36,295 nucleotides of DNA from Comamonas sp. (GCF_009360615.1 NZ_SPEY01000014.1:1-36295); one strand, 5' to 3'. Shown: positions 7,913 through 18,070, counted from the stretch's first letter. Notes: generated from the letters alone by a model not told the origin. Made by a program: numbers and translations.

Positions 7913-8668
7913 ATGAAGAAACTGATTCTGACCCTGGTTGCAGTCCTGGGTATCGCCGGTGCTGCGCAAGCCTCCGAAGGCGGCATCCACTGGGACAAGG
8001 CGCCGGTCAACACCAGCAATACGGCATCCCTGCAAAACGGTGCCAAGCTCTTTGTCAACTATTGCCTGAGTTGCCACTCCGCTGCCTTCATGCGTTTCAA
8101 CCGCCTGAAGGACATCGGTCTGACCGATCAGGACATCAAGGACAATCTGCTGTTCAGCACCGACAAGGTGGGCGAGACCATGAAGGCCGCCATCAACCCC
8201 AAGGAGGCCAAGGAGTGGTTCGGTGCCAATCCTCCCGATCTGACGGTGATTGCGCGCTCGCGCGCCGGCTCGGGTGGCTCGGGTGCCGATTACCTGTATA
8301 CCTTCTTGCGTACTTTCTACAGGGATGACACCAAGGCCACGGGCTGGAATAATCTCGCCTTTCCCAGCGTGGGCATGCCGCATGCGCTGTGGGAGCTGCA
8401 GGGCGAGCGTCGCGCCATCTTCGAGGAGCATGACGACCATGGAACTAAGACCCAGGTGTTCAAGGGTTGGGAGCAGGTGTCTCCTGGCAAGATGAGCGCA
8501 GTGCAGTACGATCAGGCAGTTGGCGATCTGGTGAATTACCTGCAATGGATGGGGGAGCCGGCTCAGAACACCCGAACCCGTATAGGGGTGGGCGTTTTGA
8601 TTTTCCTGGGTATCTTCATCTTTATCGCTTGGCGCCTGAATGCCGCGTTCTGGAAAGACGTGAAATAA
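7913..8668 (+). CDS. petC: Ubiquinol-cytochrome c reductase, cytochrome c1 subunit
   Basis: The 251-residue precursor has a Sec signal peptide (cut probably after AAQA, residue 20). The heme c attachment motif CLSCH is at 51-55, with PPDLT and MPHALW segments typical of c1. A C-terminal membrane anchor spans about 224-243 and ends in a short basic tail. The heme domain faces the periplasm and passes electrons from the Rieske protein to soluble cytochrome c. CAGGAGAG precedes the ATG by about 7 bases, and the gap to petB is 17 bases. A terminator follows, closing the petABC unit. Confidence 0.97.
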   Translation: MKKLILTLVAVLGIAGAAQASEGGIHWDKAPVNTSNTASLQNGAKLFVNYCLSCHSAAFMRFNRLKDIGLTDQDIKDNLLFSTDKVGETMKAAINPKEAKEWFGANPPDLTVIARSRAGSGGSGADYLYTFLRTFYRDDTKATGWNNLAFPSVGMPHALWELQGERRAIFEEHDDHGTKTQVFKGWEQVSPGKMSAVQYDQAVGDLVNYLQWMGEPAQNTRTRIGVGVLIFLGIFIFIAWRLNAAFWKDVK

Positions 8669-8715
8669 GCTTTGCCGCCGTGCAGCAGTTGTCTGCAGCC
8701 AAACCGTGTTAGTGC

Positions 8716-8748
8716 AGAGTGGGGTGCCGTGGGCAACCCACTCTTTTT
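8716..8748 (+). terminator. Intrinsic terminator of petABC
   Basis: An 8-bp stem (AGAGTGGG at 8716-8723, CCCACTCT at 8737-8744) ends in five T. It lies between petC and sspA, so sspA is partly separated from the bc1 operon; the sspA ribosome-binding site begins only 8 bases later. Confidence 0.82.
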
Positions 8749-8768
8749 GATTTTTAGGAGTCTCCACC

Positions 8769-9380
8769 ATGATGGTGCTTTATTCGGGAACGACTTGCCC
8801 CTTCTCACACCGCTGCCGCTTTGTGCTGTTTGAAAAAGGCATGGATTTCGAGATCCGCGATGTGGACTTGTTCAGCAAGCCCGAAGAGATCGCCGTGATG
8901 AACCCCTATGGTCAAGTGCCAATCCTGGTCGAGCGCGACCTGATCCTGTACGAGTCCAACATCATCAACGAGTACATCGATGAGCGCTTTCCCCATCCCC
9001 AGCTGATGCCTGGCGACCCCGTGGATCGGGCCCGTGTGCGCCTGTTCCTGCTGAACTTCGAAAAGGAACTGTTCGTGCACGTGAGCGCACTCGAAGAGCG
9101 CAACGTCAAGGGCAATGAAAAGGCTCTGGAAAAGGCCCGTGCCCATATCCGCGATCGCCTGACCCAGATGGCTCCCATCTTCCTGAAGAACAAGTACATC
9201 ATGGGCGAGAACTTCTCCATGCTGGACGTGGCCATTGCTCCGCTGCTGTGGCGCCTGGACTACTACGGCATCGAACTGTCCAAGAATGCCGCTCCTTTGC
9301 TCAAGTATGCCGAGCGCATCTTCTCGCGTCCGGCTTACATTGAAGCGCTGACGCCTTCCGAAAAGGTCATGCGCAAGTAA
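8769..9380 (+). CDS. sspA: Stringent starvation protein A (GST-fold)
   Basis: The 203-residue protein has an N-terminal thioredoxin-like half starting MVLYSGTTCPFSHRCRFVLFEKG and a helical GST C-terminal half. NPYGQVPILVERDLILYESNIINEYI is the glutathione S-transferase-like segment typical of SspA. In E. coli SspA binds RNA polymerase and alters sigma-70 transcription in stationary phase and acid stress. AGGAG lies 8 bases before the first of two adjacent ATG codons. It sits downstream of petABC and upstream of sspB, a common proteobacterial order. Confidence 0.95.
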   Translation: MMVLYSGTTCPFSHRCRFVLFEKGMDFEIRDVDLFSKPEEIAVMNPYGQVPILVERDLILYESNIINEYIDERFPHPQLMPGDPVDRARVRLFLLNFEKELFVHVSALEERNVKGNEKALEKARAHIRDRLTQMAPIFLKNKYIMGENFSMLDVAIAPLLWRLDYYGIELSKNAAPLLKYAERIFSRPAYIEALTPSEKVMRK

Positions 9381-9396
9381 TTGCACATGGGCACAG

Positions 9397-9439
9397 AGCG
9401 GGCATGCTGAAGGGATCACCTTCATCTGCCCGCTTTTTT
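9397..9439 (+). terminator. Intrinsic terminator after sspA
   Basis: An outer 8-bp stem (AGCGGGCA / TGCCCGCT) encloses an inner 6-bp stem (TGAAGG / CCTTCA) and is followed by six T. It lies between sspA and sspB, so sspB probably depends on readthrough or its own promoter. Confidence 0.82.
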
Positions 9440-9477
9440 CTTTGCAAACTTCTGGATTTGATTCGTCAGGAAACGAG

Positions 9478-9996
9478 ATGACAGCCCCTGAAACGACTTC
9501 AACCCGTCCGTATCTGCTGCGGGCTCTGTTTGAATGGTGTACCGACAATGGCCTGACACCGCATATCGCCGTGCGTGTGGACCGCAGCACCCAGGTGCCC
9601 ATGGAGTTCGTGCGTGATGGTCAGATCGTGCTCAACATCAGCTACGACGCGACCAGCGGCCTGCTGATTGGCAACGAGTACGTGGAATTCAAGGCCCGCT
9701 TTGGCGGCCAGCAACGGGAAATCATGGTGCCCGTGGCGAACGTCATGGCCATCTATGCCCGCGAGACCGGCCAGGGGATGGCCTTTCCGCCCGAGGAGGA
9801 CGAAGTCCCCGAGGATGGCGATGCGCCGTTGATGGAAGATGCGGGGCCCGACATGGAGTCGGATGACGTGGCCTCGGCCGAACGCGTGGTCCAGCTGGTG
9901 CCTGTCAAGACGGAAGCCGACGCTTCCGGCGACGATGACGCCCCTCGTACGCCTCCACCCGCAGGCGGCCGCCCGGCGCTCAAGCGTGTGAAATAG
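9478..9996 (+). CDS. sspB: ClpXP protease specificity-enhancing factor SspB
   Basis: The 172-residue protein has the SspB substrate-binding domain (about 1-110, beginning RPYLLRALFEWCTDNGLTPHI). A long acidic, low-complexity linker follows, then the C-terminal tail AGGRPALKRVK. That tail matches the ClpX-docking (XB) motif of E. coli SspB. SspB tethers ssrA-tagged proteins and other substrates to ClpXP. The ATG at 9478 is preceded by CAGGAAACGAG. A TTG further upstream at 9442 lies on the terminator side and is unlikely to be used. Confidence 0.95.
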   Translation: MTAPETTSTRPYLLRALFEWCTDNGLTPHIAVRVDRSTQVPMEFVRDGQIVLNISYDATSGLLIGNEYVEFKARFGGQQREIMVPVANVMAIYARETGQGMAFPPEEDEVPEDGDAPLMEDAGPDMESDDVASAERVVQLVPVKTEADASGDDDAPRTPPPAGGRPALKRVK

Positions 9997-9999
9997 GCG

Positions 10000-10056
10000 G
10001 GAAGAAATCCTGAAAACGCATGCCCGGGGGGCATCAAGAAATTTCGGGATTCTTCC
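10000..10056. other. Nested hairpin downstream of sspB
   Basis: An imperfect outer stem (GGAAGAAATCCTGAAA at 10000-10015 with TTTCGGGATTCTTCC at 10042-10056) encloses a perfect ATGCCC/GGGCAT hairpin at 10020-10034. It starts 3 bases after the sspB stop codon. There is no immediate T-run, so it may act as a 3' stabilising structure or a weak terminator. Confidence 0.45.
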
Positions 10057-10077
10057 TTAGGGGCTGTTTTTCTACGT

Positions 10078-10083
10078 TAGAAT
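10078..10083 (+). promoter_or_regulatory. Candidate -10 box (TAGAAT) of tRNA-Thr
   Basis: TAGAAT ends 9 bases before the mature 5' end of the tRNA, which is close for a -10 box but possible. No clear -35 hexamer is seen. Confidence 0.4.
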
Positions 10084-10092
10084 TCAGTCTTC

Positions 10093-10168
10093 GCCGGTTT
10101 AGCTCAGTTGGTAGAGCACCCGCCTTGTAAGCGGTAGGTCGTCAGTTCGAATCCGACAACCGGCACCA
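10093..10168 (+). tRNA. tRNA-Thr (anticodon UGU)
   Basis: The acceptor arms GCCGGTT (10093-10099) and AACCGGC (10158-10164) pair perfectly. The D arm (TAGCTCAGTTGGTAGAGCA) and T arm (GTTCGAATC) are canonical. The anticodon loop CTTGTAA at 10124-10130 gives TGT at 10126-10128, which reads ACA and related Thr codons. The CCA end is encoded (10166-10168). A terminator follows 7 bases later. Confidence 0.96.
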
Positions 10169-10172
10169 AACA

Positions 10173-10198
10173 ACAGGTCTCTTCGGAGACCTTTTTGT
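10173..10198 (+). terminator. Terminator after tRNA-Thr
   Basis: A 7-bp stem (AGGTCTC / GAGACCT) capped by a stable TTCG tetraloop runs into TTTTTGTTTTT. The opposite-strand gene next door ends at 10222. Confidence 0.92.
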
Positions 10199-10221
10199 TT
10201 TTCCTGGCCTCCAAAGCCTTG

Positions 10222-10527
10222 TCAGGCCTGAACCTTGATGCGGATGCTGGTGACGGACCAGCCCTTGGTGCGCAGATGGGCCGCCATGGCGGGCAGCAGT
10301 TGGCGCACTTTGGCGGCAGCTGCAGTGTTTTTCACGATCAGGCACCATCCGTCTTCATCGATGGGGCCGGCCTGCAGGCTGGCGCGCAGCATGGGTGGAA
10401 CCAGTGGCAGGACGGCCTTGAGCCGGTTGCTGGAGTCCTGCGTCAGTGCAGCCAGGCGCGCCAATGTGGGGGATGACTCCATGGCGCTGATGGCAGTGAC
10501 AGCGTGATGACGGCGAACAATGGTCAT
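10222..10527 (-). CDS. DUF721 / DciA-like protein
   Basis: This small protein of 101 residues matches the compact DUF721 layout. An N-terminal helical region (SSPTLARLAALTQDSSNRLKAVLPLVP) is followed by a beta-rich core (GWCLIVKNTAAAAKVRQLLP) with the family's K-V/L-R-Q-L pattern, and then SIRIKVQ. DUF721 includes DciA, which helps load the replicative helicase DnaB in bacteria lacking DnaC. Genes of this family often lie next to secA in Proteobacteria, as here in divergent orientation. The sequence is short, so the family call rests on the core motif plus position. Confidence 0.7.
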   Translation of the reverse strand: MTIVRRHHAVTAISAMESSPTLARLAALTQDSSNRLKAVLPLVPPMLRASLQAGPIDEDGWCLIVKNTAAAAKVRQLLPAMAAHLRTKGWSVTSIRIKVQA

Positions 10528-10855
10528 GCGGGTGGCAGGCAGTTGGGTGAGGCGCGAGGCCCAAGCTTAGCGCAGTCGGCAATGAATGCCGCAATGGGAC
10601 GCAGACGCTTGTGTGTATGCGCTTGCGATGCAATCCCGTACGTGCTCTGGAGCCGCGAGGAACCAAGGCTGGCCTGGGCGGTTAGAATGATTTTTTGGTC
10701 CTGTTCCTGTTTTGGACGCGCCAGGAGGTTTTTTCACCTATTTCGGGTGTGGCTCTTGACGGCCCCGGGGACGGCCCCATCTGAAGTCCAACAATCAAGG
10801 AATTCTGGACACATTGCTTTGCGCAACCGGCAAAAAGCAATGTGCCTTCGCACGC
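10528..10855. other. Long leader region upstream of secA
   Basis: The 328 bases hold TAGAAT at 10683-10688 (a possible -10 box, 167 bases before the secA ATG) and a T-rich, GTTTTTTCACC stretch near 10730. No secM-like gene was recognised: a plus-strand frame covers the region and runs into secA, but it lacks a signal peptide and a coherent composition. Confidence 0.5.
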
Positions 10856-13615
<2,760 letters not shown>

Positions 13616-13695
13616 CCCCCTGAGGCGCTTTGCGCCTTCCCCCTTGAAGGGGTTCATTGCTGTGGCGTCCCTTGCTGGCCGTCTCTGGCTTGGAG
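13616..13695 (+). repeat. GC-rich intergenic repeat, copy A
   Basis: The segment begins CCCCCTGAGGCGC and contains the hairpin GGCGC-TTT-GCGCC followed by TTCCCCC. It ends TTGCTGGCCGTCTCTGG. It shares this beginning and end with two other segments at 13856-13935 and 15195-15314. It starts right at the secA stop and may serve as its terminator or 3' structure. Confidence 0.65.
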
Positions 13696-13710
13696 CATGC
13701 GTTATCGAAC

Positions 13711-13758
13711 AACACGGGCTGCGGCCCGTGTTTGCATTGGGGCGCAGCTTTTTGCGCC
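13711..13758. other. Two hairpins between secA and argJ
   Basis: A 9-bp stem (AACACGGGC / GCCCGTGTT, 13711-13732) is followed at once by GGCGCA / TGCGCC (13741-13758) with a T-rich loop. Either could help end the secA transcript; neither has a full T-run. Confidence 0.4.
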
Positions 13759-13855
13759 ACAAAATCCGGCAAGTCCGTTCAGGCCTCCGTTTGTTCCGAT
13801 AATGGGGAACGTTTTAACTTTCGACCCCTAGGCTGCTGCACGGGGCGCGCTCTTG

Positions 13856-13935
13856 GTCAGAGACATCGAGCAAGAGCCGCCTCGCGGCGAAGATGTCGTC
13901 CCCCTCGGGGGAAGCCGCGCAGCGGCACAGGGGGA
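13856..13935 (-). repeat. GC-rich intergenic repeat, copy B (inverted)
   Basis: The reverse complement reads CCCCCTGTGCCGCTGCGCGG, then TTCCCCC, GAGGGGGACGACAT, and finally TTGCTCGATGTCTCTGACC. It matches copy C closely across the GGGGGACGACA block and the TTGCTCGxTGTCTCTG end, but lies in the opposite orientation. It ends 24 bases before the argJ start codon. Confidence 0.65.
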
Positions 13936-13959
13936 GGCCTCTCTCAGGAACATACAGAC

Positions 13960-15189
13960 ATGTCCGTGAATCTTTCCGCTCCCGTCGCAGCCGATCTGCT
14001 GGCGATCAATGGCGTTCGCATTGGCGTTACCGAAGCCGGCGTGCGCAAGGCCAATCGCAAGGACCTGACGGTGTTTCTGCTCGACGAAGGCACCTCGGTG
14101 GCCGGCGTGTTCACCCAGAACCGTTTCTGCGCTGCTCCCGTGCAGGTCTGCCGCGAGCATCTGGCGGCTGGCACCGGCATCCGCGCCATGATCGTCAATA
14201 CCGGCAATGCCAATGCCGGCACCGGCGCCGCCGGTCTGACCAATGCCCGCGCCACCTGCGCGGCGCTGGCCCGGGAGCTGGACCTGAACGCGGGCCAGAT
14301 CCTGCCTTTCTCCACCGGCGTGATCATGGAAGAGCTGCCCGTGGACCGCATCGTGGTGGGCATGCCCAGGGCCATTGCTGCCGCCAAGGCTGACAACTGG
14401 GCCTCGGCTGCCGAAGGCATCATGACCACCGACACCCTGCCCAAGGCCTTCAGCCGCAGCGTCAGCATCGGCGGCAAGACGGTTTCCATCACGGGCATCA
14501 GCAAGGGTGCGGGCATGATCCGCCCCAATATGGCGACCATGCTGGGCTTTCTGGCCACGGATGCGGCGCTCGCACCCGAGCTGCTCCAGCCCCTGGTCAA
14601 GGAGCTGGCCGACGGCTCCTTCAACCGCGTGACCATCGACGGTGATACCTCCACCAATGACTCGTTCGTGCTGATCGCCACCCACCAGGCCGGCAATCCC
14701 CGGATCACGACGCTGTCCAGCGCCGAGGGCGAGCAGCTCAAGGCGGCTCTGCTGGAAGTGGCGCAAAAGCTCGCGCAAGCCATTGTGCGTGACGGCGAGG
14801 GCGCCACCAAGTTCATCAGCGTCAAGGTCGAGGGCGGCAAGACCGAAGAGGAGTGCCGTCTGGTCGCCTACTCCATTGCCCACTCGCCCCTGGTCAAGAC
14901 GGCTTTTTTTGCTTCCGATCCCAACCTGGGCCGCATCCTGGCCGCGGTGGGCTATGCCGGCATTGCCGATCTGGACCAGACCCAAATCGACCTGTACCTG
15001 GACGATGTGCATGTGGTGGTGGACGGCGGCCGCAATCCTTCCTACAAGGAAGAGGACGGTCAGCGTGTGATGAAGCAGCAGGAGATCGTGGTGCGCGTGG
15101 TTCTGGGTCGTGGCAATGCTGCACAGACGGTATGGACCTGCGATCTGAGCCACGATTATGTGACGATCAATGCGGATTACCGGTCGTAA
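13960..15189 (+). CDS. argJ: Bifunctional ornithine acetyltransferase / N-acetylglutamate synthase
   Basis: ArgJ moves the acetyl group from N-acetylornithine to glutamate, recycling acetyl groups in arginine synthesis; bifunctional forms also use acetyl-CoA. The 409-residue proenzyme cleaves itself before the nucleophilic Thr in [16 protein letters not shown]; here this is Thr193. Conserved [29 protein letters not shown] and DPNLGRI segments are present. The start at 13960 ([22 protein letters not shown]) has CAGGA about 11 bases upstream. The open frame continues further upstream through repeat B, which is not coding. The gene stands alone, with repeat copies on both sides. Confidence 0.97.
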   Translation: MSVNLSAPVAADLLAINGVRIGVTEAGVRKANRKDLTVFLLDEGTSVAGVFTQNRFCAAPVQVCREHLAAGTGIRAMIVNTGNANAGTGAAGLTNARATCAALARELDLNAGQILPFSTGVIMEELPVDRIVVGMPRAIAAAKADNWASAAEGIMTTDTLPKAFSRSVSIGGKTVSITGISKGAGMIRPNMATMLGFLATDAALAPELLQPLVKELADGSFNRVTIDGDTSTNDSFVLIATHQAGNPRITTLSSAEGEQLKAALLEVAQKLAQAIVRDGEGATKFISVKVEGGKTEEECRLVAYSIAHSPLVKTAFFASDPNLGRILAAVGYAGIADLDQTQIDLYLDDVHVVVDGGRNPSYKEEDGQRVMKQQEIVVRVVLGRGNAAQTVWTCDLSHDYVTINADYRS

Positions 15190-15194
15190 ATGAT

Positions 15195-15314
15195 CACCCC
15201 CTGAGCTGCGGCGCCTGGGCGGCCCCGCAGCTTCCCCCTCTCTCTACGCACTGCGCGCTATGGGAGGGGGACGACAGCCTCGCTGCGCGGCGGCGCTTGC
15301 TCGCTGTCTCTGGT
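15195..15314 (+). repeat. GC-rich intergenic repeat, copy C
   Basis: The segment begins CACCCCCTGAGCTGCGGCGCC and contains CTTCCCCCTCTCT and GGGAGGGGGACGACAGCCTCG. It ends TTGCTCGCTGTCTCTGG. It begins within 6 bases of the argJ stop. This is the longest and most complete of the three copies. Confidence 0.7.
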
Positions 15315-15330
15315 TTTGGGTGCGCCAGTT

Positions 15331-15440
15331 TTAAAGTGATGGCGCTATAAATTAAGAAGCTGCTATCGCTTGTAATTAGTAGATTTCAGTTATTTTTCTT
15401 ATTGAAGTCAAGCAGTATCAAGCGCTAACAGCTATAAAAA
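15331..15440. repeat. AT-rich intergenic repeat upstream of the DUF815 gene
   Basis: AT-rich DNA unlike its surroundings contains an imperfect inverted repeat. AGCTGCTATCGCTTG (about 15358-15372) faces CAAGCGCTAACAGCT (about 15419-15433), with 13 of 15 positions matching, and GCTATAAA lies at both ends. Similar AGCGCTT / AAGCG and TAGCT words occur at about 193-226 and 26079-26120. Confidence 0.5.
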
Positions 15441-15457
15441 CAGATGGAGATTCGATC

Positions 15458-16405
15458 GTGCAAGATGTGATGAACCCTTTGGAGCGCCTGGTCGAGCGTG
15501 CCGAGCAATTGATGCAGCGCATCGAGTCCGTGCTGCCCCAGCCCCTGCAGGCGCCCGCCGACTGGGATGCGGCGATAGCCTGGCGTTACCGCAAGCGATC
15601 GAACGGCTGCGGCGTGCTGGAGCCGGTACGCCATGTGGGGGCCATGCAGCTGTCCGATCTGCAGAACATCGATGTGCAAAAGGAAAAGATCGCGCGCAAT
15701 ACCGAGCAGTTCGTCAGCGGTCGTACGGCGAACAACGTGCTGCTGACAGGGGCTCGCGGCACGGGCAAGTCCTCGCTGATCCGCGCCTGCCTGCACAGCT
15801 ATGCGCCCCAGGGCCTGCGTCTGATCGAGGTGGACAAGGCCGATCTGACCGATCTGCCGGATATTGTGGATGTGGTCGCCGGCCGGCCCGAGAAGTTCAT
15901 CATCTATTGCGACGATCTGAGCTTTGAAGAAGGCGAGCCTGGCTACAAGGCCATGAAATCCATGCTGGATGGCTCGGTTTCCGCGGCCACGCCCAATGTG
16001 CTGGTCTATGCCACGAGCAATCGCCGCCACCTGCTGCCCGAGTACATGACGGACAACCTGGCGCAGCAAAAAGGCGAGAACGGCGAGATCCACCCCGGCG
16101 AGGTGGTGGAAGAGAAGATCTCCCTGTCCGAGCGCTTCGGCCTCTGGGTGAGCTTCTACCCCTTCAGCCAGGACGAGTACCTGCGCGTGGTGGCGCAGTG
16201 GCTGTCCGCGCTGGGCATGGACCAGGCCACCATCGAGGCGGCCAGGCCCGAAGCCCTGGTCTGGGCGCTGGAGCGCGGCTCGCGCAGCGGGCGTGTGGCC
16301 CACCAGTTCGCGCGCGACTACGCAGGCCGCAACGAGCGCCCCGTGACGGTCAAAAAGCGCATTGAAGATGTGGACGGTCTGGCTGAAGAAGCAGACCTGG
16401 GATGA
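15458..16405 (+). CDS. AAA+ ATPase of the DUF815 family
   Basis: The 315-residue protein has an N-terminal helical region, Walker A GARGTGKSS, and Walker B FIIYCDDLSFEE. A sensor-like YATSNRRHLLPEYM and a C-terminal helical lid follow. This is the DUF815 family of single-domain AAA+ proteins, widespread in Proteobacteria and without a settled function. The GTG at 15458 is the likely start because GGAGA lies 7 bases upstream; an ATG four codons later has no such site. A MutT-type Nudix gene starts 12 bases after its stop, so the two are co-transcribed. Confidence 0.9.
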   Translation: MQDVMNPLERLVERAEQLMQRIESVLPQPLQAPADWDAAIAWRYRKRSNGCGVLEPVRHVGAMQLSDLQNIDVQKEKIARNTEQFVSGRTANNVLLTGARGTGKSSLIRACLHSYAPQGLRLIEVDKADLTDLPDIVDVVAGRPEKFIIYCDDLSFEEGEPGYKAMKSMLDGSVSAATPNVLVYATSNRRHLLPEYMTDNLAQQKGENGEIHPGEVVEEKISLSERFGLWVSFYPFSQDEYLRVVAQWLSALGMDQATIEAARPEALVWALERGSRSGRVAHQFARDYAGRNERPVTVKKRIEDVDGLAEEADLG

Positions 16406-16417
16406 AGAAGGAGTGTT

Positions 16418-16888
16418 GTGGAAGTGACTGCTGAAACACAGGCGCAGCGAAAGCACACGGAAGTGGCCGTGGGCGTGCTGTTGCGCGAATCCGATGGGGC
16501 GCTGCTGATTTCAAGCCGCCCTGCAGGCAAGCCGTATGCAGGCTACTGGGAGTTTCCTGGCGGCAAGCTGGAGGCCGGCGAGAGCGTGGAGCAGGCCTTG
16601 CGCCGCGAACTGATCGAAGAGCTGGGCGTGACCATTGGCCAGGCCCATGCCTGGAAGGTGACCGAGCATGACTACCCGCATGCGCTGGTGCGTCTGCACT
16701 GGTGCAAGGTGACGCAGTGGACGGGCGAGTTCGAGATGCGCGAGGGTCAGCAGATGGCCTGGCAGCAGCTGCCGCTCGATGTGCACCCGGTCCTGCCGGG
16801 TGCCTACCCCGTGCTGCAATGGCTGAGCGAGGAACGCGGCCTGGTTTTTGATCAAAGCTATTACGAGGCGCAGCAACCCGTGGAGTGA
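16418..16888 (+). CDS. mutT: MutT-type Nudix hydrolase (8-oxo-dGTP diphosphatase-like)
   Basis: The 156-residue protein has a full Nudix box at 48-70, GGKLEAGESVEQALRRELIEELG, matching Gx5Ex7REUXEExGU. The preceding SSRPAGKPYAGYWEFPGGK is typical of MutT, which removes 8-oxo-dGTP from the nucleotide pool. The GTG at 16418 is supported by AAGGAG 5 to 10 bases upstream. It follows the DUF815 gene closely and converges on yacG. In many relatives a mutT gene lies in the secA-argJ neighbourhood, as here. Confidence 0.92.
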   Translation: MEVTAETQAQRKHTEVAVGVLLRESDGALLISSRPAGKPYAGYWEFPGGKLEAGESVEQALRRELIEELGVTIGQAHAWKVTEHDYPHALVRLHWCKVTQWTGEFEMREGQQMAWQQLPLDVHPVLPGAYPVLQWLSEERGLVFDQSYYEAQQPVE

Positions 16889-16906
16889 AGCTGTATGCTC
16901 TGAAAT

Positions 16907-16996
16907 AAAGAGCGCCTTGCGCTTGTTGAATCTCGATTTGCTTGGTCGATCAAGCTGAAATCAAGACATGCCAAGCGCAAGGCGCTCTTGTTTTTT
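16907..16996. terminator. Long hairpin terminator between convergent mutT and yacG
   Basis: A 17-bp perfect inverted repeat (AAGAGCGCCTTGCGCTT at 16908-16924 and its complement at 16973-16989), extended by one G-C pair, encloses about 47 bases. TTGTTTTTT follows on the plus strand and CTTTATTT on the minus strand. The loop can itself fold (CGATTTGCTTG against CAAGCTGAAATCA). The position fits a bidirectional terminator. Confidence 0.8.
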
Positions 16997-17006
16997 GCTG
17001 CTTCGC

Positions 17007-17216
17007 TTAGTTTTCCGTGCGCGGATCGCCAAACGGCGCATCTTCGGGTGGCGTCTGAGCCGGAACGCGGAACTCTTCGTTGCCCCAGGCGCCCAGATCG
17101 ATGTTGCGGCAACGCTCGCTGCAGAAGGGACGGAATTTGTTGCTGGGCAAGAAAACGCTGGGGCCGCCGCAGGTCGGGCATTTCACCATGGTGGGGGATT
17201 GCTTGTCAGTGCTCAT
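17007..17216 (-). CDS. yacG: DNA gyrase inhibitor YacG (zinc-binding)
   Basis: The 69-residue protein has a zinc site CPTCG ... CSERC (two Cys-x2-Cys / Cys-x3-Cys pairs at about 13-16 and 32-36). The family sequence PFCSERCRNIDLGAWGNEEFRVP follows. In E. coli YacG binds GyrB and inhibits gyrase. It is the last gene of the minus-strand series pilB-pilC-pilD-coaE-zapD-yacG; a hairpin after zapD may lower its expression relative to the genes upstream. Confidence 0.95.
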   Translation of the reverse strand: MSTDKQSPTMVKCPTCGGPSVFLPSNKFRPFCSERCRNIDLGAWGNEEFRVPAQTPPEDAPFGDPRTEN

Positions 17217-17259
17217 GGCGTAGATGTATCACAGCTGGAAAACACGGGTGGCCGACCCT

Positions 17260-17292
17260 GAAAGACATCGAGCCGCACGCAGCGGCTCGATG
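17260..17292 (-). terminator. Hairpin after zapD (attenuator or weak terminator)
   Basis: An 11-bp perfect stem (CATCGAGCCGC / GCGGCTCGATG, 17266-17276 and 17282-17292) is followed on the minus strand by GTCTTTC. The T-run is short, so partial readthrough into yacG is likely. Confidence 0.55.
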
Positions 17293-17314
17293 CAGAGAAC
17301 AGGCTGCCTGCGGC

Positions 17315-18070
17315 TCAGGCGCAGAGCGTCAGCTCGAAAGAAGCGTCGTCATTGCTGGGCTGGGGCTTGCCGCCGTTGGCCAGCTTGAGCAGGCGCACCG
17401 ATACCAGCAGGCGATTGCCACTGATCTCCGGCACCAGATTCAGATGCGGGTCAATGCGCAGGCGCAGCAGCTGGAAGCTGCGGCCTGCCGGCATGGCCTG
17501 CTGGAACACGCCATGCTCGGCCACCACGCGCTGGGGAATGCCGGTTTCGCGCAGCAACTGCAGGATCAGCTCAAGCGCCTGACCCAGCGGTGTCAGCTCG
17601 CCGGCCCAGTCTTCGAGGTCGCGTTGGCGGTAGCGCGGATCGAGGTTCTGCCAGGCGTGATAGGCGGGCAGGTCGAAGCTGCAGGTGCCGCCGGGGATGC
17701 CCACACGGCTGCGGATGGACATCAGCCATTCGTTCTCGGTCAGCGCCTGGCCGGTCTTGCCGGTCTGCGCATTGATGGAGGCAAAGCAGCCCTCCACCTG
17801 GCGCGCCACCTGGTGCAGCATGTGCTGGGAAATATCAGGGTTGTCGCGCAGCACGTCCAGCAGGTGCTTCTGCCGCTCCAGGTCCTTGATGACGTCGGCG
17901 CGCAGATCGCTGCGCGAGGCCACATCCATGATCTCGAAGATGGTGATCAGGGCGAAATGATGATCGACCGAATGCGCGCGGGTCAGCAGTTCGCGCAGAC
18001 GGCGATACAGCTGCTCAAGGCGCAGATAAGTTCTCAGACGCTCGTTAAATGGATATTCGTACAGGATCAC
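17315..18070 (-). CDS. zapD: Cell division protein ZapD
   Basis: The 251-residue protein begins MILYEYPFNERLRTYLRLEQLY and keeps the ZapD (DUF1342) pattern throughout: HHFALITIFEIMD, SRSDLRADVIKDLERQ, GGTCSFDLPAYHAW. It continues to the C-terminal beta domain. ZapD crosslinks FtsZ filaments in the cytoplasm at midcell. The start is GTG at 18070, with GAGGAG 10 to 15 bases upstream. It lies between coaE and yacG, an order common in Beta- and Gammaproteobacteria. Confidence 0.97.
   Translation of the reverse strand: MILYEYPFNERLRTYLRLEQLYRRLRELLTRAHSVDHHFALITIFEIMDVASRSDLRADVIKDLERQKHLLDVLRDNPDISQHMLHQVARQVEGCFASINAQTGKTGQALTENEWLMSIRSRVGIPGGTCSFDLPAYHAWQNLDPRYRQRDLEDWAGELTPLGQALELILQLLRETGIPQRVVAEHGVFQQAMPAGRSFQLLRLRIDPHLNLVPEISGNRLLVSVRLLKLANGGKPQPSNDDASFELTLCA

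Noticed and set aside
13657..13959. N-terminal extension of argJ by 101 codons
   Set aside because: The extra codons run through hairpins and repeat copy B; the ArgJ family N-terminus begins at 13960.
13616..15440. Repeats considered as a CRISPR array
   Set aside because: Copies are long, diverged, in mixed orientation and far apart, with no short regular spacers and no cas genes.
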